Source of the DNA: Sphingomonas sp. J315
GTDB taxonomy: Bacteria; Pseudomonadota; Alphaproteobacteria; Sphingomonadales; Sphingomonadaceae
Direction of reading: 5' to 3'
DNA length: 64,000 nt
Assembly: GCF_024666595.1 (NCBI RefSeq)
Contig: NZ_CP088296.1
Coordinates: 2,904,501 to 2,968,500, forward strand
The notes beneath the pieces are model-generated. The model was given only the letters and a program-made list of their open reading frames with translations, did no database searches and had not been told where the DNA came from. Shown piece by piece: positions 53,804 to 61,463 of the stretch. A program made the translations under genes and the position numbers. Position 1 is the first letter of the stretch; the number at the start of each line of letters is the position of its first letter.

Positions 53804-54418
53804 TCATGCCGCGCTGGACTGGAGGGCAGCATCGGCATCGCCATGGATGCCGTTTCGCGCGAGCAGCGCGAGCGTATCGGCGTCGATATCGATCCGAAGT
53901 GCGCCGAGCTGCTGACGCCCACAGATTTTGGGATCACCGAGCATCGACGCCCGCCAGCCAAAGCCCAGGATCTGGCGCAGCCAGGGCAGTTCGGCGACCC
54001 CGGTATAGGTCGTGATACCGGTGCCGAGCGCATAGCGGGCGATCTCCCGGACGAGCGTGTCGCGTGCGGCACGCCGGGCCGGCGCGCGAAGGTCGCGTGA
54101 CAGGCAGAAGCGGGTAATCTCGAACACGTCGCTGCCTGACGGGGGCGGGGTATCGCAAAGCTGCGGGAACAGCGTGGTCAGGATGCCGGGATGTTCGGTG
54201 GGCAACAGCCGCGCCGAGGCGAGGTGGCGCCGACGCGCATCGGTGAGGATGAGATAGGTGGCGCGGGCATTGTCGAACTGATCGACCTCGAAGCGGCCGG
54301 CGAGCGCCGGCAGGTCCCAGCCGAGCAGGTCGATGAACACCTGCTTGCGCGCCTCGAACATGGCGCGCAGCACGACGCGCTCCTGCATCCGGTTCTGATT
54401 GGTGATGATGAGCATCAT
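53804..54418 (-). CDS. luxI: acyl-homoserine-lactone synthase, LuxI-type
   Basis: Quorum-signal synthase, 204 aa. Conserved LuxI positions are seen in FEARKQVFIDLLGWDLPAL (Arg, Phe, Trp), EVDQFDNARATYLILTD (acidic pair), SARLLPTEHPGILTTLFP and DVFEITRFCLSRDLR (Glu, Arg). The ATG at 54418 has AAGGAG 8 nt upstream, better than the longer frame. It follows luxR by about 80 nt and precedes phyH. The acyl chain cannot be read from sequence. Confidence 0.93.
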   Translation of the reverse strand: MMLIITNQNRMQERVVLRAMFEARKQVFIDLLGWDLPALAGRFEVDQFDNARATYLILTDARRRHLASARLLPTEHPGILTTLFPQLCDTPPPSGSDVFEITRFCLSRDLRAPARRAARDTLVREIARYALGTGITTYTGVAELPWLRQILGFGWRASMLGDPKICGRQQLGALRIDIDADTLALLARNGIHGDADAALQSSAA

Positions 54419-54497
54419 GGGACAGGCTCCTTGGGTGAAGGGAGCAAGCCCAAAAGCAGGTGAGGCCGGAGCGGCCCATTCCAAGAAATGAGGGTTG

Positions 54498-55238
54498 TCA
54501 GCGCACCAGATCTGTGAAGCTCAGCGCGCCGTCATAGAGAGCCCGGACGGTCAGCATCGAGCGGGTCGGCGCGTCATAGCGCGCACGCGCATTGCGCAGA
54601 TGCTCGATCACCGTCGCCTGGCTGACACCGAGGATTTGCGCGATCTCCCAATCGGTCTTGCCGCGCCCGACCCACAGGATGCACTCGATCTGACGGTCGG
54701 TCAGCGTCGGTGGCGACAGGATCGTCCGCTTGACGGCGAGCCGGCGTCCGGTTTCGAACAGCCATTGTCCGGCAATCTGCGCGAGCGCGATACGCTCCTC
54801 TGCAAGACGGTCACCGGCGCGGCATGCAAAGGAGCAGGAGCCCAACACCTCTCCGGGGACATTGCCCGGAACCGTGAAACCTTCGCCGATGCCATGTTGC
54901 ACAGCGTGCGCGAGGACATGATGGTCGCGTTTGGAAAGGTGGATCAGCTCCTCGATCCTCGACCAGCGAAAGCCGAAGGCAGTCGCATGACTGGCCCGGT
55001 GGATCGGGTCGGTCGGACCCAGCCCATTGGAGTTGAACCAGGTCTCCCAGTCCCGCGGGTAGTTATGCAGGCGTACGGCCTGTCGGTCGGCGCTCGGAAA
55101 ATCGACATGATGGGTGAGCGCGAAATAGTGAAAGCCAAGCCGTTCGGTTGTCTCGACCAGCGCATCGGAGAGCGAGGAAAGACTGTCGACCGACTGAAGC
55201 GAATGCAGAATATCCTGCGCGGCGTGAAACGACGGCAT
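54498..55238 (-). CDS. luxR: LuxR-family autoinducer-binding regulator
   Basis: A 246-aa quorum-sensing regulator. The N-terminal autoinducer domain has HYFALTHHVDFP, NYPRDWETWFNSNGLGPTDPIHRAS (the conserved Trp, Asp and Pro) and VPGNVPGEVLGSCSFAC. The C-terminal HTH is LTDRQIECILWVGRGKTDWEIAQILGVSQATVIEHLRNARARY in consecutive pieces. It is the first of a row of same-strand genes luxR-luxI-phyH-gntR-lassoABC. It is divergent from the DUF2285 gene across 205 nt of AT-richer DNA. Confidence 0.93.
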   Translation of the reverse strand: MPSFHAAQDILHSLQSVDSLSSLSDALVETTERLGFHYFALTHHVDFPSADRQAVRLHNYPRDWETWFNSNGLGPTDPIHRASHATAFGFRWSRIEELIHLSKRDHHVLAHAVQHGIGEGFTVPGNVPGEVLGSCSFACRAGDRLAEERIALAQIAGQWLFETGRRLAVKRTILSPPTLTDRQIECILWVGRGKTDWEIAQILGVSQATVIEHLRNARARYDAPTRSMLTVRALYDGALSFTDLVR

Positions 55239-55443
55239 GCCCTGACGGCCCGCGACCAGCCGATGGACTCAAGCCAGCGTCTGCCGCCGCCCCTCAAGTC
55301 ACCCTTCCCATGGCTCCCAATACCGGGTCGGACGACACTGGACCGCATGCACAAGGGCGGGGAGCCATCGTGCACAAGGGGCAGCCTACCCAAAGTGATT
55401 GATATTTTGAAAATATATTCTGCCTATTCTCGACCCTCGCGCG

Positions 55444-56352
55444 ATGAGCGCTGCTCCCCGCGCGCCGGACGGTGCCGATGCGAGGGTTGCGGCCGTGACG
55501 AAAGCAAGCGACGATCAAGATAGGAATGGGGCCCGGATCGACCCGGCTTGCTCGGGGCGCACCGGTTGTGAGGAGCAGGTCGACCCGACCGAATCCTGCA
55601 TCGACATCGATTGGCGCGATCGCACAGCCTATGCCTATCTCGATGGTGCCGATCGCAGGATGTTCGGATGGGAGTGGCTGCGCCGCAGTCGCCCCTATCG
55701 CGAAAGCTGGCGGCGGCACCATCGCCGCCCGAGCGATCGCCCGGCAATTCACGCCGCGCGGAATTTTGCGCTTGTTGCGCTTGTTGACCCCCGATTCGAT
55801 GCGCGCGACGCGCGCCCGGTCTGGATGACCGGACAGGACACCAGATGTCTGAACGCGGCCGCCCGCTCTCCCCAGCGGGACGATGATCTGTTCGATATCT
55901 CCAAACTCTCAAACTGTGCCAGCGTGACCGTCGATCAGGACGGAGACGAACATTGGAGCTTCAGCGACGGTCGCTGGCTGCTGAGGCTCGATATCGTCGA
56001 CGGGACGTTGCTGGGTGGCCCGGCCGATCTGAGCTTCAGGATCGATGGCCTGGCGCGCCTCAATCCGCAGATCGATCCGCTGCAGACGCTCGCCCACCTG
56101 GTCGCGGAGCGGATGCGTGCCCCGCCAGACGTGCCGCACGTGCGTACCGAGCGCTGGATCAGCGAGCTGCGTACCGCCGACGCGCTCGATCAGGGCGCCA
56201 CGCATCGCATGATTGGCGAAGCGCTGTTTGGCGCGGAGCATGCAATCGACTGGCGGCGCGACAGCGATGCATATCGGCTTCGCGTCCAGCGGCTGACCCG
56301 GGTTGCCCGAGCGAGACGGGCGAACTGGACGGCACCCGAGTGGCTGGACTAG
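55444..56352 (+). CDS. DUF6499/DUF2285-type protein of integrated elements
   Basis: A 302-aa protein. The middle shows the DUF6499-like segment DWRDRTAYAYLDGADRRMFGWEWLRRSRPYR in consecutive pieces. The C-terminal part resembles DUF2285 (LNPQIDPLQTLAHLVAERM, DQGATHRMIGEALFGAEHAIDWR and RRDSDAYRLRVQRLTRVARA), a possible DNA-binding fold. The family is typical of alphaproteobacterial integrative elements; its function is not known. The first 45 residues look disordered, so a later start cannot be excluded. Confidence 0.8.
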   Translation: MSAAPRAPDGADARVAAVTKASDDQDRNGARIDPACSGRTGCEEQVDPTESCIDIDWRDRTAYAYLDGADRRMFGWEWLRRSRPYRESWRRHHRRPSDRPAIHAARNFALVALVDPRFDARDARPVWMTGQDTRCLNAAARSPQRDDDLFDISKLSNCASVTVDQDGDEHWSFSDGRWLLRLDIVDGTLLGGPADLSFRIDGLARLNPQIDPLQTLAHLVAERMRAPPDVPHVRTERWISELRTADALDQGATHRMIGEALFGAEHAIDWRRDSDAYRLRVQRLTRVARARRANWTAPEWLD

Positions 56353-56377
56353 CTGCGCCGCAGGCGCGGACTACGGG

Positions 56378-56680
56378 TCAATGGCGGCCGGCTGTAACGG
56401 GCGCGATCCGTGCATGCTTTGCTTCGGCGAGAAACATTCCGAGGACCGCCAGCACATCGTCAAGAATAGCGTCCTCGGCGGCCGGCGCCTGAACGATCTC
56501 GTCCGCCATGATGTCCGCGACGAGCTTCATGAGTCCGCCAATGGTTGCGAAGCTGCGGATAAACTCGTCCTGCATCGAGCCGCTGCCTGCAGCGCGGATG
56601 TGCGATGTGGCGTTTCGCGCTGCGCAGTACGCCTCCTGCAGCAGAAACTCATGCAGGCGAGCGGCTTCAGCCTTATGCAT
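56378..56680 (-). CDS. hypothetical protein (100 aa)
   Basis: Function not recognised. It is a soluble, all-helical protein (HEFLLQEAYCAARNATSHIRA, then SFATIGGLMKLVADIMADEIV, then ILDDVLAVLGMFLAEAKHA). It lies on the minus strand between the DUF2285 gene and a MarR-like gene. No membrane segment, signal or metal motif was seen. The start is the first ATG in frame. Confidence 0.6.
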   Translation of the reverse strand: MHKAEAARLHEFLLQEAYCAARNATSHIRAAGSGSMQDEFIRSFATIGGLMKLVADIMADEIVQAPAAEDAILDDVLAVLGMFLAEAKHARIAPVTAGRH

Positions 56681-56782
56681 GGAAATTGTCTAGACAATTG
56701 AGGCGGTGGGGCGCCAATCTGGCGGCGGTGCTGGAACTCTGCGTGTAAGGTGGGGCGCTGTCCTGGCTTGTTATACCCCGCG

Positions 56783-57301
56783 TCATTCGCCGACGCTCGC
56801 GTCGGCGACATCGATCGACGGATAGCCGACGCGTCCAAGCAGCACCTCGCTGATATAGCAATGGATTGCCTGATGCGCTTCCGGAGCGAGGCGCAGATAG
56901 GTGCGCCGCCGATCACCGGGGTCGCGTTCGCGGTAGATGAGCTCACGGGCCTCGAGGACGGATACCCAGCGGAGCGCGGTCGTTGGCGGCACATCGGCCG
57001 CAATGCACGCGCTCGAAATCGAGACGTTGAGCTGCTCGTTCCAGGCGATGAACAGGTCGAGCAGTATGTCCCAGCCTGCCTCGCCGAACATGCTCTCAAT
57101 GCCTTCGAAATAGCGACCGCGCTGCCGACGACGCCAATAGAGTTGCTTGGCCGCGTGGGTAACCTCGTCATCACGGGTCATCGGCTTTGACGACCCCGTG
57201 CGAGCAGCACGCCGAAGCGTGCTGACCAGCTCCTCCAGCCGGTCGGCGGCCTCGGCATCGCGTTTACGCGCTTCGGGGCTTCGGGTGAGCTGCATGTTCA
57301 T
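56783..57301 (-). CDS. MarR-like winged-helix regulator
   Basis: A 172-aa protein. The DNA-binding part is WDILLDLFIAWNEQLNVSISSACIAADVPPTTALRWVSVLEARELIYR in consecutive pieces, followed by the wing RDPGDRRRTYLRLAPE typical of MarR. The N-terminal 70 residues are charged and helical. It starts in an ATGA overlap with radC, so the two are co-translated. Regulators like this lie next to radC in integrated elements of sphingomonads. Confidence 0.8.
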   Translation of the reverse strand: MNMQLTRSPEARKRDAEAADRLEELVSTLRRAARTGSSKPMTRDDEVTHAAKQLYWRRRQRGRYFEGIESMFGEAGWDILLDLFIAWNEQLNVSISSACIAADVPPTTALRWVSVLEARELIYRERDPGDRRRTYLRLAPEAHQAIHCYISEVLLGRVGYPSIDVADASVGE

Positions 57302-57960
57302 GTGAAATCCCCCCGGGCACGCAGGCTGATGCAATGCGCCCCTGCAATGATGAGATGGTCGTGGAGCGTGATGTCGAGATGGCGCGCCGCTTCGGCGACG
57401 CGGCGGGTGAACTGGATGTCCCGCTCGCTGGGGATGGCGTTCCCGCCGGGATGGTTGTGCACAAGGATGATCGCAACCGCGTCCAGTTCGAGCGCGCGGT
57501 TCAGCACCGCACGCGGCCGCACTGAGATGCCGTTGGCCTCGCCATGGGTGATCGGCTCATCGGCGATCAGCCGGTTGCCGCTGTCGAGCAAGAGAATCCG
57601 AAGATGTTCTGTGGTGCAGTCCCCAAGCGTTGCGACCAGATATTGGCGGAGCGAGTCGCCGCTGGCGCAAACAGGCGCATCGATAATGCGATCGCGCAGG
57701 CTGTGCGCGAGCAGCGCACGATGCGCATCGAGGAGAGAGACGACCTCCTCGCAGGTCTCACGCGCGATCCTGCTCGACGATGCGCACATGACGCCGCCCA
57801 AGGACGCGAAGCGCGCGACGAGGCGAGCGGCATAGGGACCCGCGGTTCCGCCTAGCGGCGCAAGGAGCTTCTCCAGGAGGCGGGTATCACGTTCCGCGCG
57901 TGCGGCAGGCGATGCCGGCGTGTGGCGATAATCAGCAGAATCAGCATGCCATATGACCAC
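57298..57960 (-). CDS. radC: RadC-like JAB-domain protein
   Basis: A 220-aa MPN/JAB-fold protein. The N-terminal helical part (RLLEKLLAPLGGTAGPYAARLVARF) is as in RadC, and the metal-binding motif is IILVHNHPGGNAIPSERDIQFT. Despite the name, these proteins are not shown to repair DNA and are common on mobile elements. The GTG at 57960 is the closest plausible start; it lies inside the upstream membrane-protein gene (about 109 nt overlap), which is unusual. Confidence 0.82.
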   Translation of the reverse strand: MVIWHADSADYRHTPASPAARAERDTRLLEKLLAPLGGTAGPYAARLVARFASLGGVMCASSSRIARETCEEVVSLLDAHRALLAHSLRDRIIDAPVCASGDSLRQYLVATLGDCTTEHLRILLLDSGNRLIADEPITHGEANGISVRPRAVLNRALELDAVAIILVHNHPGGNAIPSERDIQFTRRVAEAARHLDITLHDHLIIAGAHCISLRARGDFT

Positions 57961-58418
57961 ATCACTGCCATCGCGACATAGACTACCGGGTGGATCCCCA
58001 CATTCAGCGCCTTGGCGGCATGTGCGCCGAGCGAGAGCAGCTGGAAAGCCGAGAGACATGCCGTCCAGACCCTAGCCGCGCGAAGCGTGACAATGACGAA
58101 GGCAACGAACGTCGCGCCGTCGACGATGAAGTGGGTCGGGTCGACCTGCGCCACCCGATGCTCGAAAAGCAGGTGGAGCAGCGGATCGATCAGGAGTCCC
58201 AGAAGGATGATCACCCCGATCTGGCACTCGGGCGTGTCGCCGCAGCGAACAGCAAAGCTGCAGGCGAAGGCCGCGAGACCCAGATAGAAGGCGCTGCGCG
58301 CGATCCCTGCCCAGACCTCGAGCGGGCCGTAGCTTGCGAACGCCCAGCTCAGCGTCACCGAATAATAGATCGCGGCTGCAATCGTCGTCACGGCGGCGAT
58401 GAGAAGGGCGAAGCGCAT
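57852..58418 (-). CDS. hypothetical polytopic membrane protein (188 aa)
   Basis: Function not recognised. Five or six hydrophobic helices are visible: FALLIAAVTTIAAAIYYSVTL, VWAGIARSAFYLGLAAFACSF, IGVIILLGLLIDPLLHLLF, ATFVAFVIVTLRAARVW and YVAMAVMWSYGMLILLIIA. The basic C-terminal tail overlaps the radC start. It may be a small integral membrane protein of the mobile region. Confidence 0.75.
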   Translation of the reverse strand: MRFALLIAAVTTIAAAIYYSVTLSWAFASYGPLEVWAGIARSAFYLGLAAFACSFAVRCGDTPECQIGVIILLGLLIDPLLHLLFEHRVAQVDPTHFIVDGATFVAFVIVTLRAARVWTACLSAFQLLSLGAHAAKALNVGIHPVVYVAMAVMWSYGMLILLIIATRRHRLPHARNVIPASWRSSLRR

Positions 58419-58451
58419 GCATGATCGAAGAACCTGTTTGGGGGCTTGCCG

Positions 58452-58811
58452 TCAACCGTTGACGACGCTGAGCTGCGGTCGATCCGCATCCGCAATGGTC
58501 GCCGCGCGGTTCTGGACATTCTCGCGGGTGAGGGGGTGGGTGTCGCCATTTGCGAGGGTGCGATACTGCTCCTCGAACCGGCCATGCGCGCGCAGCACCA
58601 TGCTGCCCGAGCGGATCGTATGCGAAAGCGCCTGCTGGAGTATCAGCACGGTCGGCTGTGCTTCAGCAGGCAACATCCCGATGGCGCGGCGCTTGGCCAC
58701 CGTCCCGGCAATCAATGTGGCGACTGCAGCGGTTGCGTCCTCGATCGCCTCTTCGGCCGCGAGGATCATCGGCGAGAGTTCTGCGGCTACATCGTGAATC
58801 TGTTCGGACAT
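58452..58811 (-). CDS. hypothetical protein (119 aa)
   Basis: Function not recognised. The ATG at 58811 has GGAGGAG 7 nt upstream, an excellent site. The product is a soluble helical protein with MILAAEEAIEDATAAVATLIAG and TVLILQQALSHTIRSG. It lies between the membrane protein and the tethered HTH gene on the same strand and may be part of one operon. Confidence 0.65.
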   Translation of the reverse strand: MSEQIHDVAAELSPMILAAEEAIEDATAAVATLIAGTVAKRRAIGMLPAEAQPTVLILQQALSHTIRSGSMVLRAHGRFEEQYRTLANGDTHPLTRENVQNRAATIADADRPQLSVVNG

Positions 58812-58847
58812 GCAGCATCTCCTCCGCAACGCGGAAGAGCGCTGCGG

Positions 58848-59408
58848 CTAGGGGTTGGTCGATCGGTAGGAAGGCAGGTGCTTGTCGGCCCAGGCGCTGG
58901 CGCGTTCTCCGACCACCAGCAACGTCACGAGGACGCACAGCGTGACAAATGCGATGACCGGGATCAGCCAGAGCATCGTGGCGGGCTTCAGCGCATGTCT
59001 GGTCTCCATTGCCGAAGGGCGAAGCGGATCGGACAGCAACTCGAATGGTGCGACATAGGAAGCCTGAGCCTCCGCGACGCCGTCCTCGATCATGTGATCC
59101 TGGCGATCCGGTGGCCCGATGTCTGCTGGCAGATAGCTGAGGGCTGCAAGCGGCTGCGCTTCATATACGAACCGTTCGTATGGGCCCGGCACGTGGCTCA
59201 TCACCCAGCGTGCCGCCTCGTTGCGGCTAGGGAGGTCCAAGCGCTGCATCGCCCGCTCGATCTGCGCATCGATCGCGTAGCTGGTCACGCCCTGCAGGCG
59301 CGCGATCTCTTTCGAGCTGAGATTACATTGGACGAGACGCAGGGTCGCAACCTGCTTGGAAGACAGGAGGGGTTTCTTGCCGGGCGAAGGTGACGAGCCG
59401 CTGGACAT
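58848..59408 (-). CDS. LuxR-type HTH protein with C-terminal membrane anchor
   Basis: A 186-aa protein. The N-terminal HTH, SSKQVATLRLVQCNLSSKEIARLQGVTSYAIDAQIERAMQRL in consecutive pieces, is of the GerE/LuxR class. Near the C-terminus one strong hydrophobic helix, MLWLIPVIAFVTLCVLVTLLVV, would anchor it in the membrane with a short periplasmic tail. Membrane-tethered HTH proteins can sense envelope signals directly. No partner sensor lies next to it. The target is unknown. Confidence 0.8.
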   Translation of the reverse strand: MSSGSSPSPGKKPLLSSKQVATLRLVQCNLSSKEIARLQGVTSYAIDAQIERAMQRLDLPSRNEAARWVMSHVPGPYERFVYEAQPLAALSYLPADIGPPDRQDHMIEDGVAEAQASYVAPFELLSDPLRPSAMETRHALKPATMLWLIPVIAFVTLCVLVTLLVVGERASAWADKHLPSYRSTNP

Positions 59409-60124
59409 GATCGCGCATAGTTAACGCGCCGTTCCAATCCTGCCAGATTCGATTTCAACTGCCAGATATAGCTTCCGCGCGTGCCTTGCTGAGCAAAGTG
59501 GAGGCAGAAGTGGGCCCAGCCCTCGTGAAGATGCGGGCCGCAGTATGACCTATATTTGCGATCGGATCGCTCACGCAGCATTGCGATGAGCGACCTGATC
59601 CCGGGGGCGGCACCCCGTACGCGGGTAACTGGGTGGCGCACAATCAATCGCGAATCAGCGGTGCGCGCTGGAGCGGAGCAGCATAGTTTCGGTGGCCCCG
59701 GATGTGAGTCCGGGCCAAGAACTCACATTGTGTCTTTTTGGAGTGACATTTTTGCCACGGGCATGTCTGGGGCCATTGAAATATTATTGCTAAACATTTC
59801 CGTTTATAATCAGATACTTGATAGCATTCTTCGGTAACGGCCAGGGGCACCAGAGCTTCATTTCACGACATCCTGTAAAGTCTAAAAACCGCAGAAATCT
59901 AACAGGCGGGTGTGACCTGCGCCTGGCGAGTGCCCCCGGGGTTGGAGTGGCCGTCAGAGTCCCTGTCGAAAGCCGATCAGGTGGCGGTCAAGACTGCGGG
60001 GCTGCCTTCGCAGTCGGAAGGCTCTCGCCCGATCCTTTCCCACGAATGCGGAGGAGGGCTAAGTGAGAACGATCCTGTATCGCACGCGCTGCCGTTACAC
60101 GATCGTATAACAAGTGGGGATCCG
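59409..60124. other. intergenic stretch with lower GC, no supported gene
   Basis: About 715 nt before the Rieske oxygenase gene. It includes an AT-richer part around 59730-59890. Frames on either strand lack good start signals and do not resemble known proteins. It probably holds the oxygenase promoter and the operator-like dyad at 60094-60111. Confidence 0.45.
60094..60111. promoter_or_regulatory. operator-like dyad upstream of the Rieske oxygenase gene
   Basis: GTTACACGATCGTATAAC is an 18-nt dyad with one mismatched pair, centred on ACGATCGT. It ends 13 nt before the ATG at 60125, overlapping the region where ribosomes or RNA polymerase would sit. The size and form suit a TetR- or GntR-type repressor. 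No regulator gene lies next to it in the window. Confidence 0.5.
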
Positions 60125-61309
60125 ATGATGGCGCATCGCTTTGCAGACGTTTCCGGCGCTGACCCTGACGATAATCTGAGCCTGCCCGGCTGGCTTTACA
60201 CCGACCCCGAATATTTCGAGGTCGAGGTCGATCGTGTTCTTCGCCCGTCATGGCAGATCGTCTGCCATGTAAGCGACATCGCGAATGCCGGCGATTACCA
60301 CACGCTCGACTATCTCGGCGAGAGCGTGATCGCGATCCGTGGCCAGGATGGGGTCGTGCGTGCCTTTGCCAATGTCTGTCGCCACCGCGCGATGCGGCTG
60401 GTCGACGGACCGAGCGGCTGCACGAAGAAGCTGGTCTGCCCCTATCACGCATGGTCCTATGAGGTTGACGGGCGACTGACAGGCGTGCCGATGCGGGGGG
60501 ATTATTCGACGCTGGTCCTCGAAGACAATGGTCTGGCCCCCGTCGAGGTTGAGATCTGGCAGGGGTTTGTGTTCGTTCGACTCACGGATCGCGGTGGGCC
60601 TTCAGTTGCTGAAATGATGTCGCCCTATGACACCGAAATCGCGCCCTACCGGTTCGAGGATATGCGGACGATCAGTCCGGAGCGACTGCGGGACCGTGAC
60701 GTGAACTGGAAGAATGTCGGCGACAATTATTCCGACGGGCTGCACATTCCGGTCGCGCATGTTGGCCTCACCCGCCTGTTCGGCAAGAGCTACGCGATCG
60801 AGGCGCAGCCTTGGGTCGACAAGATGTCCGGCTATCTGGCCGACAGCCCGCGGTCGAATTTTTGGGAGGCGATGTACCAGAAGCACCTGCCGCGCGTGGA
60901 CCATCTGCCCGACACCCATCAGCGGTTGTGGCTTTACTACAAGTTATGGCCAAACCAGGCGTTCGACGTTTATCCCGACCAGATCGACTTCATGCAGTGG
61001 CTGCCGACCGGACCGACCAGTTGCGTGCTGCGCGAAATGGCGTTCGCACTGCCGGGTGCGGATCGCACGATGAAGCTGGTTCGCTACGCCAACTGGCGGA
61101 TCAACCGTGTGGTGAATGCCGAGGATACGTGGCTGATCACCAATGTGCAGCGCGGAATGGCGTCACGCAGCTACACGGTCGGGCCGATCGGCGACAGCGA
61201 AGTTTGTCTGCGCAGTTTCGCGCGGAAGATTCGCGGGCTGATCCCGGAGGCCAGGCTGCATCGCGCGCCGGCACCGGGATGGTCGCGGCGGCCACCCAAC
61301 ATCGAATGA
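60125..61309 (+). CDS. Rieske 2Fe-2S aromatic-ring-hydroxylating dioxygenase, large subunit
   Basis: A 394-aa oxygenase component. The Rieske cluster motif is NVCRHRAMRLVDGPSGC followed by LVCPYHAWSYEVDG (CxH-x-CxxH). The mononuclear iron site is in WKNVGDNYSDGLHIPVAHVGL, with two His and an Asp upstream of the third ligand. The ATG at 60125 follows GTGGGGA. The partner reductase and the next enzyme are missing: immediately downstream a FAD-oxidoreductase gene is cut after 12 codons. Substrate unknown; homologues act on aromatics or on quaternary amines. Confidence 0.92.
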   Translation: MMAHRFADVSGADPDDNLSLPGWLYTDPEYFEVEVDRVLRPSWQIVCHVSDIANAGDYHTLDYLGESVIAIRGQDGVVRAFANVCRHRAMRLVDGPSGCTKKLVCPYHAWSYEVDGRLTGVPMRGDYSTLVLEDNGLAPVEVEIWQGFVFVRLTDRGGPSVAEMMSPYDTEIAPYRFEDMRTISPERLRDRDVNWKNVGDNYSDGLHIPVAHVGLTRLFGKSYAIEAQPWVDKMSGYLADSPRSNFWEAMYQKHLPRVDHLPDTHQRLWLYYKLWPNQAFDVYPDQIDFMQWLPTGPTSCVLREMAFALPGADRTMKLVRYANWRINRVVNAEDTWLITNVQRGMASRSYTVGPIGDSEVCLRSFARKIRGLIPEARLHRAPAPGWSRRPPNIE

Positions 61310-61327
61310 TTGGAGGCGCGGGGAAGC

Positions 61328-61384
61328 ATGACGCAGAAATACGACGCACTCATCATCGGCGGGCGGGGAAGATCGCCACATTAG
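61328..61384 (+). pseudogene. 5' stub of a FAD-dependent oxidoreductase gene
   Basis: The ATG at 61328 with GGGGAAG before it starts MTQKYDALIIGG, the first strand and glycine loop of a Rossmann FAD-binding domain. It then changes abruptly to RGRSPH and a stop. The rest of the gene is gone, replaced by DNA leading to the convergent permease gene. This suggests a deletion or rearrangement just after the Rieske gene, which probably formed an operon with it. Confidence 0.65.
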
Positions 61385-61463
61385 ATGACGTGGTAATATT
61401 GACGGCTGGTGGCGCGGACGATGTGGATTGCGGGGTGGCCAAAGCCACCGTGCCATCTCAGCG

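Noticed and set aside
54419..54497. A lux box upstream of luxI
   Set aside because: I looked for a 20-nt dyad of the CTG-N10-CAG kind in the gap and found none convincing, so none is claimed.
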